A stretch of 64,000 nucleotides of DNA from Saprospiraceae bacterium (GTDB lineage Bacteria; Bacteroidota; Bacteroidia; Chitinophagales; Saprospiraceae), in NCBI GenBank assembly GCA_020627705.1, contig JAHDGJ010000005.1, forward strand, positions 128,449-192,448, in the 5' to 3' direction. Of this stretch, positions 32,101 to 42,172 are shown piece by piece (the stretch's first letter is position 1; every line of letters begins with the position of its first letter). The notes under the pieces are model-generated. The model saw only the letters and a program-made list of their open reading frames with translations. It ran no database searches and was not told where the DNA came from. Made by a program: the position numbers and the translations under genes.

Positions 32101-35100
32101 GTCACTAACGATGCATCAAATTCTCCCGTTGCACTATTGACAATACCCATTCCGCTCCAAGTTCCACCTGAAGGAATACCTGTTAATGTTACGGTCTCCG
32201 TTGCACAGAAAGAAGTAGCATTGGATGTCAAGTCAATTTGTGGGCATATTTGTTCAGGATCGTGATCATCTTCATCCTGTCCTCCATTGTCGATTTCATC
32301 ATTGGTTACAGGTCCGTCATTATTGTTATTATCATCAGGCGTACTATCTATATCAACAACGTCCATCATATTTTCATCTTGAAAATCAGAAATCTCAGCA
32401 AAGTTTATATAGTTAGATCCAGTGCATCCTGGGTCTGGATTTGCGACGGTCATTTCTATGCTTACCGTAGCTGTCCCACCCGGAGCCAAAGGCCCTAGTA
32501 TACTAGTTGTCGTTGTGTTGCTTCCACTCAATATGCTCCAATCAATGTTATCCCCTTGATCAAAATCTAAGCCACAAGGCACATAATCTGTGAGCTGGAT
32601 GTTGGTAGCAATTTGGTTTCCTTGATTAAATATTTCTATCTCAAAAACAACACTACTTCCAATCGAATAAGGACCACTAGAAGTTGTTGATTTTCTTAGG
32701 GCCAAGTCATGAATTGGAATCTGTGCAGGGTCATGATCATCTTCATCTTCTCCTACACTTGGACCACCGCCATTTGGATTATTGTCATCTGGGTCATTAG
32801 GCAACACAGAATTTTCGTCTTGTGTATTTGAACCTGGAGTACTATCGCAATCATCTGAGGCCATCAACCCATTTTCGTCCATTCCGCCAATTATTTCGGC
32901 ATACAGTACATAATCATCCAAGGGTTGATTAGGAATAACATCTAAAGTGATTGGAATCGTAAAACATCCTCCCGGAGCGATTCCTGCTGCAGGTAACCCT
33001 CCAGTACTTGACATTAAATTTATGGTCGCATCTCCATTGGCATCTAAACTCCAATCCGAGTCATTCAAGGTATATCCTGAAGGTATGTAGGCAGCAACAT
33101 CCAATTTGGTTGTAGCACCATTTCCTTGATTGCAAACGGTTAAATTAAAAGTCGCTACTTGGTTTGCAACATCATAGGTATCTAACTCATTGATAAGTGC
33201 TAAATCTAATTTATCACATAAGTCTTCATCATTATTGTCTTGGACATCAATGGTCGTCTTACAAAATGATGTGTTTCCATTTTCGTCTGTAACCCAAAGC
33301 TCTATACACTGAGGCCCTACATCTTCACAACTGAATGTGATACAATTGTCGTTTACATCGGCACTAAAGCTTAAATCAACATCATATCCGCAAGTATGGT
33401 ACGAACCATTATCAACCATTTCTACACATAACTCAGCCATTTCTGCATCAGCTACACCGTCTCCATCTAAATCCATCGGTACAAGACCAATTGATAGTCC
33501 ATTTATACAGTATGCTGTTGGTGGCTTACAGTTTATAATTTCGAAATCTTTGGTACAACTCATCGTATTCCCGCATCTATCTTCTACTTCAAAAATTATA
33601 GAATGCATACCTAATTGGTATTCGCCACTTATATCAATAGTGGCACCCAAGCCAGAATTCATAATATCAATGATGCCATCAGAGTTTAAGTCAATGCTAT
33701 AAGTCCATTGAAGCAATTCATCTGGCGTACAATCATCACTAGCCGTAAATACAAGGTCAACATAACCATCATTACATTCTGGATCAAACGTACATACCGA
33801 AACCATATCACAACCACCATCAATTGTTGGCGCTACAAAATTTGAAATCACCAAGGTTTGATCCCAGTTCCAAATCCCAACAACTCCGTCGTATTGACAC
33901 CAATCGATAACAGTCCATCTTCGCAAAATTTTAAAGCATGAATTGTTAATTGGATCAACTAAGAAAACTTGATCTTCATAAGTTGCGGCTACTAGATCAC
34001 ATTGATCTTCATTTATTATTGGATATGCAAACTGAGAAGGCAAGTTGTCTGGAGATAAATCATCTGACAAACAACTTAACTGAGTTTCATAATCTTGAGG
34101 CCATATTAGTTCTGTAGGGTCATTTCCATCAAAAGGATCTGTATTACTTATTGTAATGACCTGCTGACAACTCGCTGAGCCATTATTGTCAGAGGCCGTA
34201 AAAGTACGCGTTACTGTACCTACTCCACATTGATCAATATTAATATTGGTTGTCGAAGTTATCGTGGCTCCGCATGCATCAGTAGCGGTTGCCTCACCAA
34301 ACATTTGATTTAGAACATCTTGATCTGTAAAATCAATGTCTGCACCACACTCAATTACTTCATTTGGAGGACAACTAATTACAGGAGCAAATTTGTCTTG
34401 CACCGTAACATTGACCATGCATTCATTATAGTTACCTTGCATATCATAAACTCTAAAACGTACCTGCAGTGTTTGTCCAACATCATCACAACAGAATACT
34501 GCATGATCTGCAAAGCTCGTTGGCGAGTTGCAATTAGGTGTATCCATTCTCAACACCTCCATTCTATCCAAATGGCAATCATCAAAACTACCATCATCAA
34601 AGGCAGAAGCATAAACAACTGCTTCTCCAGTGGTGTTTATCGCTACCACAGTATTTTGATCACAAACGGCTACCGGAGCAGTGTCATCTGTAACTGTAAC
34701 GGTTATGTCGCAACTGCTAGAATTTAAACAGCCATCATATACTGTATAAGTTACCATATGTACACCTACAGGCAAATTAAACGTTTGCCCAGTATAGCCA
34801 GAAATAAATCCTCCTGGGTACGTTAAATCAAGTTGCAGATTATCTGGCGAACACATATCACCAGTTGTTGGCAATGCCAGACTTACATCTGCTTGACATT
34901 GGAATCCGTTGGTAAGAATTTCTATGTCTGAAGGACATACTAGTGTTGGAGCTTGATTATCAACAATTTCAATAATTTGTTCATGCGTAACCATATTACC
35001 CCCTGTACACCACCACTCTGCTACAGTCCAAGTTCTTTTAATTTTCTTTACACAACCTTGATCGCTGAGCATCTCATCCGTAAAACCTGCACTTACATTG

Positions 35101-38100
35101 CAGTATATATGATGTGAAGGATAAACATCAACACCATCTATAGAAGGAACTCCAGATTCAGAAACTGCTGGAAATCCGTTTTTATTCTCATCGTAATCCC
35201 CACAAGTTAATGCCGTGCCTAAATTCATCGTTAGATCATCGGGTAAAGTCAACATGGTGAAATCTAGTCGTCGAACCATTATAGTTTGATCACAAATCGG
35301 TGATTCGTTGCCATAACTATCTACTGCTTGGTATTTTCTATCTATTTGCTTTATATAATCTGTCAACAGTGGATCATCACAATCCAATACCGTAACTAAC
35401 TCTTCCAACAAAACCACTTCCACATCTCCATCACAGTTATCAGTTGCCAACGGACCTGTATAATGAAGCATTTCATTACAAGTGATTTCTATGTCTTCAC
35501 AAAATATTTCTGGAGCCAATTTATCTTCTACTGTGATATTGCCCCAGCAGCTATTTCCAGTACATCCATCTATTATTTTGACCATTATTGTTTGACCAAC
35601 ATGTTCTGCAGAAAGAACATTGCCATTTATGGGATTTCCATTTTGATCGGTCATCATGATACCATACGCAGCACCTGGAACAATTGGAGTAGACAATAAC
35701 ATTTCTGGTACAATAGTAGTCTCGCAATCTCCATCAATAGAGATATTAATATCTTGAACACAAGCAATGGCTCCATTAGCAACCCCAACATTAACTGGGA
35801 TTGATGTCGGCTCAATACACGCCCCTCCTACTGGTGTGACCGTAACATCCTGTACACCAGAAAGTCCTGCAAAATCAATTTCAACAGTTTCTCCCGAACC
35901 TACAGCTACACCATTTAAGAACCAATCGTAGGTAACTCCAACAAGCGGCGTCACTGAATATTCAACCAGACCATTGGTACAGACTGCGCTTGGGCCATCA
36001 ACAAGAGTCGATTGATACGAGCAACCTGGATTAGTTAAGTTTTGAAAATTTCCTTCTCCATTAGTCAGTTGAATGGTATATCCCTCTCCACTTGTATGAA
36101 GACCCTGCATATAATACAAACTTAAGCCACCACCCAAAACAGTAATCTCTTCCATTACAAATCCTGCAGATCCTGTAGTATTGTTTGGTACCAAATCTGT
36201 TAAGGTTGTGTAATCAACAAGACCAAAAACATTTTGGATGTACCAGTTTTGTCCCGATGGCGCAGTAACAGTAAGTATATCTGCAAATTGCCCTTCAACT
36301 CCTACTGCTGCATTATCCAAACAATTACACGCTACTTCAATATTGCTATCAATAACCAATATTACCTCTGGATCTTCGTCGTCTTCATCAATACTTGAAG
36401 CAGCATTAATTAGGTTATCCGAATTTGGAGAATTTGGTATTCCTCCAATATCATTTCCAGTAATTTTATCCGGAGTACTATCTATATCCATGGAACTAAA
36501 GTCCTGCCCTCCACTATTTTCTGTGCTAGAAATCTCTGCTCTATTTACTATAGCAGCTGCTCCGATATTTGGAGAAATACTAAATTCGATGTAAATATCA
36601 TAAGACGCCCCAGGCAATAAACCTCCAGGAATGTTAATCATCCTTTCGGCTGTATTTTGCCCATTATTAGTTGTTAGCTGCCAGTTGGAGTCATTTAATA
36701 TCAATCCATTTGGAATATAATCTATGATACTTATATTATTTGCCGTTATAGATCCTTGATTGAAAATCGAAATTTTATAAACCACAGGTTGATTTTTATC
36801 ATACCCTTTCTTCGCAGTAGTTTTAATCAGGGCCAAGTCGAAAATTTCAAAATTTATAATAGCTGGATCGTGGTCGTCTTCATCCTTTTCTCCATTATCA
36901 GAAACATCATTGTCCGTATCATCAAATGGAGACCCTCCGGTATCGTTGGACTCGTCTTCATCAGGTGTTGAATCAAAATCAGGCACTACCCCATCAGCAG
37001 TTGTTGCAAAAGCAATCTCTGCCTCATTAATGCTGGTTGACTCTGTCAACCCTGCTGGAATCCTTAATCTAAAACTTACTGCTTCAGAGGCTCCTGCAGG
37101 AATAGGATCACTAAATGTGTACACAGGGCTGCCATTAGCATTGAGAGACCATAATGGATTTAAGGCAGCATCAAAAACATATCCATTGGGAAGATATTCA
37201 ACCACATCAACGGAGCTTGCTTCCACATCTCCTTGATTGAATACTCTAATTTCGAATTCTACTTCATCTCCAATGGTATAAAAGTCCTGCAGATTGACCA
37301 CAGTTTTTCTTAGTGCTAAGTCAAAAACATATACCATTGCTGGATCATGATCATCTTCATCTACTGATCCGTCGTCATTCGTTTCGTCATCAGTAACCGT
37401 ATCCACTTCGCCACCAACATCATTCGTAGGATCCATGTCTGGAGTAGAATCAATATCAACCAAAGGTTCACCATCGTTATCCGTTACCTCAGAAATTTCT
37501 GCAAAGTTTACAAAATCCTTGCTTTCTCCATTTACTGTAAGTACTATTGAAATTTCATCGGTTTGACCTGGCGCCAAATTTTGCCTATTTATAGAGGCCA
37601 TTCCATTGGAGTATGTCCAGGCAGAATTTAAACTTTGATCGAAATCAAAACCAGAAGGTATATGATCTGTAACCGTATAATTGTTTGCAAGTATTTGCCC
37701 TTGATTTATTACGGAAATCTTAAAGCTTACTTGACTTCCAATTTCAATAAAGGAATTACTCGTAACCTCTTTCATTAAGGCTAAATCAAAATATTGCTCA
37801 GCCTTCTTGCAAAGACCTATGTCAAAATTATGATTCCCTCCTGGTACAAGACCTGTACCCGTTGAAACTGCATGATATCCATTTAATTCGGCACAAGTTG
37901 AATTTTGCAATACAGCATCCGAATCAATTACATCTCCGTTTAATCCTACGCCTAAATCACTTGAACATATTACATATTCTTCTCCGTTAATAATATATGT
38001 TTGATCCAGCGCTTGATAAGTAGCATCTTTTATTGCAACGAAATACTCAGTACCTGTTATAAGTCCGTCTAGAACTCCATCGTTATTGCTGTCAACATTC

Positions 38101-39944
38101 GAACTGTTAAACACATAATTACCATTGCTGTCTGTCGTCGTTGTACCGATGACATTACAATTTTGATCAATCAATTGCAGTGTTATACCAGCTGCCGGGA
38201 TTTCAGCCGCATCTTGTATTCCATTAGAATTGTCATCGAACCATACGTAGTTTCCTATTTCAATGCTTTTTGATGAACACAATGCACTCAAATCTCCAAA
38301 ACCTGAAGCTTTACCAAAATTATTTTCAAAATCATTTCTATATAATTCTATGAAACTAACCTTCGCTCCATTTGATGTGTTATATCTGTGTAACCCGCCA
38401 GAATACGAATTAAAATGTGGATCGTAGTTTGTAGAAATCACTTCGCCCGAACCTTCCAACACAAAAACACTTCCTAGTGCTGTCTCTGGATGATAAGTAG
38501 GTCCAGAAGGCCAAAAATCAAATCCAAAAAATTCACCGCCTCCAGGGCCTTCTCCATTTCCAACCCCTGATCCAATAAGCGATCCTGCTGTCCCATTAGA
38601 CTCTAAAGTCCAGGCCCCATTATCTTGCCAAGCAACCAATAGATCGGGGTTTTGTTTATCCAATCTTCCTGATCCGTTATTACAGAACCTATGTCCGATC
38701 CGATCCGAAAGAGAAAGGAGCATCATGCCTTCTTTTGTAAAATCAATATCTGTCAACCATTGCATAGTTTGATCACTATCCGTAGGTGTGTCATACCAGA
38801 ATCCCTTAATCTCACTTGTACTAAAAATTCTATTAAATGATCCAACTGCTGGATCAAATTCATATACATGGATAGAACTGTTTGCTTCGTTTTGGGAAGT
38901 TTCTGCAGTACATGTTACTCCAACATAAAATTTACCATTGTTTTGATTTAGGGCAAATGCTCGAGCATCTCCATCAGTACACCCAGGACTAGGGATAAAA
39001 AATTCTTGTGTCGTTGCAAGGGAAGGTGCTTCTGCTGATACCTTCACCAAACTATTATTCGTAATATTTATTACATAAATAAATTGCTCATCTTCGGACA
39101 AAGCCAGTCCTCCTAATCCCATTCTACCTACTTGGAGACCATAGTTACAATCTTCGACATCTGTAACTGTAAGCGCACCTGTATTTATCCCCAAACTTTG
39201 AAGATCTACATGCAACGCAGTGGTTGGCGCATTGCCAGTAGTGGTTTTAAAAATTGCTCCAGTACCATGTGGCGTTAAGGCTGCATATTGCTTAACAAAG
39301 GCTGCTGAATAAATTAAATTTTGAGACGCCGAGACATCAAGTCCCCAAACAGCACCTGTTTCTTCAGCCGATGCGTATTTCTTAACAGAACTTGTAGATG
39401 TAAAATCATGTTCGACGCTTACAATAGTTTCGAGAAATGGATTTTCACCATAATCACCTTGCGCAAAACAAGTCAGTACGACCTCGGGGTTTTTACCACA
39501 ATTAGAAGCATTCATCAAGGCAAAATTTGAATCGCACGAAGGGGCGGAAACAAACTGTACGTTTGTTGAATTATTACTTCCGAAAAATCCATTGATACTA
39601 CTTCCTATGCTATTGAATTCTACCCTATAGGACTCACCATCTACGAGGCTTGAGAAACTATAGTTTCCTTGACTATCCGATGATGTCTGAGCTATTAATG
39701 AATTGCTGGAATCGTAAATCTGAACCATTATTCCTCCTTCTCCAGATTCACCTGATTCTAACCCCCCATTTTCGTTAGCATCGTTAAATACTATTCCAGA
39801 GATCTCTCCAGTACTAGCATCACATTGTGCTGCTGCAGAGTATTGAAAAATAATTAGTACCAAAAATACAAGTACCAGTACTGAAATCAATTTAGATACA
39901 GCATTGCTGGTGTTGCCATTTAGGCAAGGTGTAAGTTTTCTCAT
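29178..39944 (-). CDS. Giant T9SS-secreted SdrD-B/DUF11/HYR protein with dockerin and cohesin-like modules
   Basis: The reading frame is open to 40073, but the start is placed at the ATG 39942-39944. There MRKLTPCLNG begins a normal signal peptide (hydrophobic LISVLVLVFLVLIIFQ, cut near SAAAQ) after an AAAGG-type upstream sequence. That gives about 3588 residues. Order: SdrD-B-like domain (44-110, VFNDANENGGLESGE); beta-propeller-like region (120-500); second SdrD-B-like domain (560-690, NYVWFDDNSNGIQD); three DUF11 modules (from 720, 876 and 1036); Ig-like part (near 1315); HYR block shared with the other giants (1393-2235); two more DUF11 modules (2248-2565); PKD/Ig-like and HYR modules (to 3080); dockerin-like (3238-3305); cohesin-like (3378-3480); T9SS type A sorting domain ending KQMIKI. 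Acidic DEDDHDPA-type linkers separate the DUF11 modules. Probable surface adhesin or matrix fibre. Confidence 0.88.
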   Translation of the reverse strand: MRKLTPCLNGNTSNAVSKLISVLVLVFLVLIIFQYSAAAQCDASTGEISGIVFNDANENGGLESGESGEGGIMVQIYDSSNSLIAQTSSDSQGNYSFSSLVDGESYRVEFNSIGSSINGFFGSNNSTNVQFVSAPSCDSNFALMNASNCGKNPEVVLTCFAQGDYGENPFLETIVSVEHDFTSTSSVKKYASAEETGAVWGLDVSASQNLIYSAAFVKQYAALTPHGTGAIFKTTTGNAPTTALHVDLQSLGINTGALTVTDVEDCNYGLQVGRMGLGGLALSEDEQFIYVINITNNSLVKVSAEAPSLATTQEFFIPSPGCTDGDARAFALNQNNGKFYVGVTCTAETSQNEANSSIHVYEFDPAVGSFNRIFSTSEIKGFWYDTPTDSDQTMQWLTDIDFTKEGMMLLSLSDRIGHRFCNNGSGRLDKQNPDLLVAWQDNGAWTLESNGTAGSLIGSGVGNGEGPGGGEFFGFDFWPSGPTYHPETALGSVFVLEGSGEVISTNYDPHFNSYSGGLHRYNTSNGAKVSFIELYRNDFENNFGKASGFGDLSALCSSKSIEIGNYVWFDDNSNGIQDAAEIPAAGITLQLIDQNCNVIGTTTTDSNGNYVFNSSNVDSNNDGVLDGLITGTEYFVAIKDATYQALDQTYIINGEEYVICSSDLGVGLNGDVIDSDAVLQNSTCAELNGYHAVSTGTGLVPGGNHNFDIGLCKKAEQYFDLALMKEVTSNSFIEIGSQVSFKISVINQGQILANNYTVTDHIPSGFDFDQSLNSAWTYSNGMASINRQNLAPGQTDEISIVLTVNGESKDFVNFAEISEVTDNDGEPLVDIDSTPDMDPTNDVGGEVDTVTDDETNDDGSVDEDDHDPAMVYVFDLALRKTVVNLQDFYTIGDEVEFEIRVFNQGDVEASSVDVVEYLPNGYVFDAALNPLWSLNANGSPVYTFSDPIPAGASEAVSFRLRIPAGLTESTSINEAEIAFATTADGVVPDFDSTPDEDESNDTGGSPFDDTDNDVSDNGEKDEDDHDPAIINFEIFDLALIKTTAKKGYDKNQPVVYKISIFNQGSITANNISIIDYIPNGLILNDSNWQLTTNNGQNTAERMINIPGGLLPGASYDIYIEFSISPNIGAAAIVNRAEISSTENSGGQDFSSMDIDSTPDKITGNDIGGIPNSPNSDNLINAASSIDEDDEDPEVILVIDSNIEVACNCLDNAAVGVEGQFADILTVTAPSGQNWYIQNVFGLVDYTTLTDLVPNNTTGSAGFVMEEITVLGGGLSLYYMQGLHTSGEGYTIQLTNGEGNFQNLTNPGCSYQSTLVDGPSAVCTNGLVEYSVTPLVGVTYDWFLNGVAVGSGETVEIDFAGLSGVQDVTVTPVGGACIEPTSIPVNVGVANGAIACVQDINISIDGDCETTIVPEMLLSTPIVPGAAYGIMMTDQNGNPINGNVLSAEHVGQTIMVKIIDGCTGNSCWGNITVEDKLAPEIFCEDIEITCNEMLHYTGPLATDNCDGDVEVVLLEELVTVLDCDDPLLTDYIKQIDRKYQAVDSYGNESPICDQTIMVRRLDFTMLTLPDDLTMNLGTALTCGDYDENKNGFPAVSESGVPSIDGVDVYPSHHIYCNVSAGFTDEMLSDQGCVKKIKRTWTVAEWWCTGGNMVTHEQIIEIVDNQAPTLVCPSDIEILTNGFQCQADVSLALPTTGDMCSPDNLQLDLTYPGGFISGYTGQTFNLPVGVHMVTYTVYDGCLNSSSCDITVTVTDDTAPVAVCDQNTVVAINTTGEAVVYASAFDDGSFDDCHLDRMEVLRMDTPNCNSPTSFADHAVFCCDDVGQTLQVRFRVYDMQGNYNECMVNVTVQDKFAPVISCPPNEVIECGADIDFTDQDVLNQMFGEATATDACGATITSTTNINIDQCGVGTVTRTFTASDNNGSASCQQVITISNTDPFDGNDPTELIWPQDYETQLSCLSDDLSPDNLPSQFAYPIINEDQCDLVAATYEDQVFLVDPINNSCFKILRRWTVIDWCQYDGVVGIWNWDQTLVISNFVAPTIDGGCDMVSVCTFDPECNDGYVDLVFTASDDCTPDELLQWTYSIDLNSDGIIDIMNSGLGATIDISGEYQLGMHSIIFEVEDRCGNTMSCTKDFEIINCKPPTAYCINGLSIGLVPMDLDGDGVADAEMAELCVEMVDNGSYHTCGYDVDLSFSADVNDNCITFSCEDVGPQCIELWVTDENGNTSFCKTTIDVQDNNDEDLCDKLDLALINELDTYDVANQVATFNLTVCNQGNGATTKLDVAAYIPSGYTLNDSDWSLDANGDATINLMSSTGGLPAAGIAPGGCFTIPITLDVIPNQPLDDYVLYAEIIGGMDENGLMASDDCDSTPGSNTQDENSVLPNDPDDNNPNGGGPSVGEDEDDHDPAQIPIHDLALRKSTTSSGPYSIGSSVVFEIEIFNQGNQIATNIQLTDYVPCGLDFDQGDNIDWSILSGSNTTTTSILGPLAPGGTATVSIEMTVANPDPGCTGSNYINFAEISDFQDENMMDVVDIDSTPDDNNNNDGPVTNDEIDNGGQDEDDHDPEQICPQIDLTSNATSFCATETVTLTGIPSGGTWSGMGIVNSATGEFDASLVTGGSTQVTYEIDVNCSADLTLNVVDPPSLVLTTPAPVCNTDITGMSTTIDFSVLANIGGSWADTDMTGVDLSNLASVDFTGVAAGTYSFTFTTNTAVSPCTDVSSVISITVMDCNCSCVAGSNDPMCPGEDILLTESGVGGVSWSWTGPNGFTSTLQNPVLTGTNLSFEGIYTVQVTCGNGLIQTCDVNITFMDDTPPTLINCPDDITLTCDNIPDDLSTLGVASGIDNCDGNLPAVVIETNNVSTCNTGFIVRTFVVTDGSGNSAQCSQLITVTNMGAVLTMDDIAVTPDTIQLADCTSLDPDVIGGMPMINGGDDACYNISIDFEDDPMDPMAPLCMDTIDRVWTVIDSCQLNGDGVTGIFTFDQAIVIQDITPPVITVEDMISMECIQDDNTFLAIEATADDCNGVVSITNDSSVGNGTNSASGNYASGTHTITWTATDACGNSSTATTMIEIATDTEPPMCGAIKIFPQIITSTDSVAIIPNDMLISFTDNCTDSINATYAFMPSSWIDGDPLPDLNDLIDTIWVDCDDVSTAPTSVTVVVFDEVGLWDVCPGAYLVEDMNSVCTSNFNVFGEVRTLSDDPLQNVQIELGNSTMPMEMTNVEGEYAFPSLSYGADYEVVPYHNEDPMNGVSTLDLFLIQQHILGVNEFESPYYHIAADINKSGEVSGIDLIELRKLILGIYIEFPHNTSWRHVDVGFEFPELIDPLDVDFPENYNIQSLNSDMEIDFVGVKIGDVNGSVDVTNFMSNAKAQNRQIFNLRFEDAKVRRGDKVQVDLVINEDIELAGFQLALSHMGLSLIDVQSDHIELRDNNWIQTDSGSRLSWFGNGHTNLNKASTLISFIFEAEANVNLASQLAVQNDYMNAEIYLGKDLQIRNLDVRPFGEDEAILIFQNSPNPWKETTSIYLESNAEGNAELLIHDAIGKLIVKQNVEIQRGLNVINIDESQVIERGIYFYTITKGAHVYTKQMIKI

Positions 39945-39988
39945 TTCGCCTTTATTGTAAAGGATTATGTGTAAAAAATTCGCTACCC

Positions 39989-40001
39989 TGGCAAATTGCC
40001 A
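39989..40001. promoter_or_regulatory. Short palindrome upstream of the third giant gene
   Basis: TGGCAA-A-TTGCCA, a 6+6 inverted repeat 45 bp upstream of the chosen start at 39944. A GCCCTTGAG box on the coding strand lies 60 bp further upstream (40063-40071). It resembles, loosely, the box-plus-palindrome arrangement before the genes starting at 10276 and 60302. Function unknown. Confidence 0.25.
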
Positions 40002-40127
40002 AAGCCAATTTTTACTGTATGGGTGGGAAGCATATACAACATGACAGAGCATGCCCAATACACTCAAGGGCAAATATATATATAAATATTCTTAATATGT
40101 AATTATATTAAAAAAAATTATATATAT

Positions 40128-41834
40128 CTATTTTTCAAAAATTTGAGAGGTATACCGCTGACTAAGCGTATTGCGATTAGCAAAGGAATCATCTTTTAAA
40201 GCATCTTCAATATTTAAATTGAAAGCATTTTGCGCAAGCCGTTTATAAAAACCATTTTGATGAAAAATATCACGTAGAGGACCTGAAACATAAGCAAACT
40301 TTATCTTAATTCCTTTTTGAATAGCAAAATTGACCAACATGTCAATAGCTTCAATTCCAGTACTATCCAATGTTTGAATCGATCCCATATGAAGGATGAG
40401 TAACTTAAGGTCTGGAGAATCCAGCATCAATTGTTTTAATACTTTTTCGAAGTGTTCGGAGTTTCCAAAAAACAAATCTTGATCATACCTAAAGATTATT
40501 ACATCCTTAAATGTTTGAGCTTCATTAAATCTACGGACATTCCTAAAGTCACTGGTACCTGGCAATCTTCCCAGAATGGCATAATGAGGATTGGCTACTC
40601 TTTTTAAAACACTAACTAAGGAAAGGCCAATACCTATGAGTAATCCTTTGATTATACCAAAGGCTAAGGTGAGTAAAAAAGTAAGCAGAAATATATAAAA
40701 ATCCCTGAGATCTCTTTTGTATAATTTATACCCGTATTGAAATTTCACCAAGCCAATTACTGTAAAAATTATTACTGCAGCGAGTACGCTATAAGGTAAA
40801 AAATAAAATATTCCGTTAAAAAAAATCAATACCACTACCAAAATGATAGCCAATAATATATTGCTAAATCTAGTAGCAACTTTCGAGTCATTACTGGCTG
40901 CAGAACGTGCAAAACTTGCCGAAGGTGCCATTCCTGAGAAGAAACAGGAAATCAGCTTTGCGATACCTAGTGTCAAAAGCTCCCTATTGGCTACTATATC
41001 AGAGCTTTGATCGTCTTCAAAAGATTTGGCAATAGAATATGAGAGGATAAAACATACAAGAGCGATTACAAATGCAGCGGGCATTAGATTAAAAAAAAGA
41101 GAGGTATCCAAAAATGAATAATCAAAAGTTGGCAGACCTCCAGGAAGGACTCCTATTAAGCTCACACCCTTTTGTTCTAGATTAAACAGGACACTGGCAG
41201 CAATACCTAATATCACAATGATCAAGGCACCTGGTATACGTTTGTTCCAATATCTAAGTGCTAGACCTAAAATCAAGGTCGTACTTCCAATTGACAATGT
41301 CGCTGGATTTAATAAGCGAAGTTTGCCAATCATGGATCGAAACAACTCTATCAAGGATGTAGACCTTGGAAGCTCGATACCGAACAATACAGGTATTTGA
41401 CTGGATATAATTATAATAGCTGCGGCTGAAATAAAACCTTGAATGACTGGTTTGGACAAAAAGTTTGAAAGCCGCCCCAATCGAACAATGGACAATATGA
41501 CTTGAATGAAACCGGACAACAAGGAAAGTAAAAGAACGATTTTAAGATATTCGGGAGTCCCCGGATTGGCATATTCAGAGGCACCAGCGAAAAGTAAAAT
41601 ACATACAATGGCAACCGGTCCGATCGATAAAAACCGCGAAGTACCGAGCACCGCGTATATTACTAAGGGAATAATGGAAGCATATAAACCGTATACTGGT
41701 TCTAAGCCGGCCAACACAGAATAGGCCAAGGATTGTGGTATAAGTATAACCCCTACAATTAATGCACCTTGAAAATCTTTAAAAAAAGATTTTACGGTAT
41801 ACTTAGATTGATTTTCGGCGCTTACTTTATCCAC
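40128..41834 (-). CDS. SulP-family anion (sulfate/bicarbonate) transporter with STAS domain
   Basis: 568 residues, the usual length for SulP. An N-terminal multi-TM transport domain (about 20-420) begins with the family motif region IPQSLAYSVLAGLEPVYGLYAS and continues SIGPVAIV. A cytoplasmic STAS domain occupies about 440-545 with the LDSTG motif. The inner-membrane protein moves sulfate, bicarbonate or related anions; the specificity cannot be read from sequence. The nearby beta-carbonic anhydrase on the same strand favours bicarbonate (inference). The start ATG is 41832-41834. Confidence 0.92.
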   Translation of the reverse strand: MDKVSAENQSKYTVKSFFKDFQGALIVGVILIPQSLAYSVLAGLEPVYGLYASIIPLVIYAVLGTSRFLSIGPVAIVCILLFAGASEYANPGTPEYLKIVLLLSLLSGFIQVILSIVRLGRLSNFLSKPVIQGFISAAAIIIISSQIPVLFGIELPRSTSLIELFRSMIGKLRLLNPATLSIGSTTLILGLALRYWNKRIPGALIIVILGIAASVLFNLEQKGVSLIGVLPGGLPTFDYSFLDTSLFFNLMPAAFVIALVCFILSYSIAKSFEDDQSSDIVANRELLTLGIAKLISCFFSGMAPSASFARSAASNDSKVATRFSNILLAIILVVVLIFFNGIFYFLPYSVLAAVIIFTVIGLVKFQYGYKLYKRDLRDFYIFLLTFLLTLAFGIIKGLLIGIGLSLVSVLKRVANPHYAILGRLPGTSDFRNVRRFNEAQTFKDVIIFRYDQDLFFGNSEHFEKVLKQLMLDSPDLKLLILHMGSIQTLDSTGIEAIDMLVNFAIQKGIKIKFAYVSGPLRDIFHQNGFYKRLAQNAFNLNIEDALKDDSFANRNTLSQRYTSQIFEK

Positions 41835-41909
41835 AATTCAAAGGTACGATTACCTTTGTTTAGTAAAATAGCTTGGATAGGTTTAAATTTATTTCACAAA
41901 CGATACGAT

Positions 41910-42116
41910 ATGTATGTAGCCCTTGGTTTTGTGTTTATTGGTGGAGCTTTTTTGTATGGCCTTTTAAAATCTATTGGTAAAATGCTTATGACCGATTGGG
42001 ATCAGGAGAGTTTTACAGCCTCGAAAGTGATTTCAATTTTTGCGATTCCCATAGCACTTTTTGTATTTCTTATTCTTTTTATCGTATATGGGATTCCAAT
42101 GTTAGAAGGCAAATAA
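41910..42116 (+). CDS. Small two-TM membrane protein
   Basis: 68 residues from the ATG at 41910, with two hydrophobic segments (YVALGFVFIGGAFLYGLL and ISIFAIPIALFVFLILFIVY) and a short charged loop. The frame is open further upstream to 41769, but that longer version would overlap the start of the SulP gene on the other strand and adds no recognisable domain, so the internal ATG is preferred. It is divergent from the transporter and convergent with the carbonic anhydrase. Function unknown. Confidence 0.55.
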   Translation: MYVALGFVFIGGAFLYGLLKSIGKMLMTDWDQESFTASKVISIFAIPIALFVFLILFIVYGIPMLEGK

Positions 42117-42151
42117 AAAAGACCTTGAAAGTCTCCAAGGTCTCTTTTTTT
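42113..42151. terminator. Bidirectional intrinsic terminator
   Basis: An AGACCTTG/CAAGGTCT stem (42120-42127 with 42136-42143) is flanked by an A-run on the left and a T-run on the right. It lies between the convergent small membrane protein and the carbonic anhydrase. Confidence 0.8.
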
Positions 42152-42172
42152 ATCTACTAAACTTTTAGGGCA

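Noticed and set aside
39945..40073. Longer N-terminus of the third giant protein
   Set aside because: The 43 extra residues precede a complete signal peptide that starts at MRKLTPCLNG, and the DNA contains regulatory-looking palindromes.
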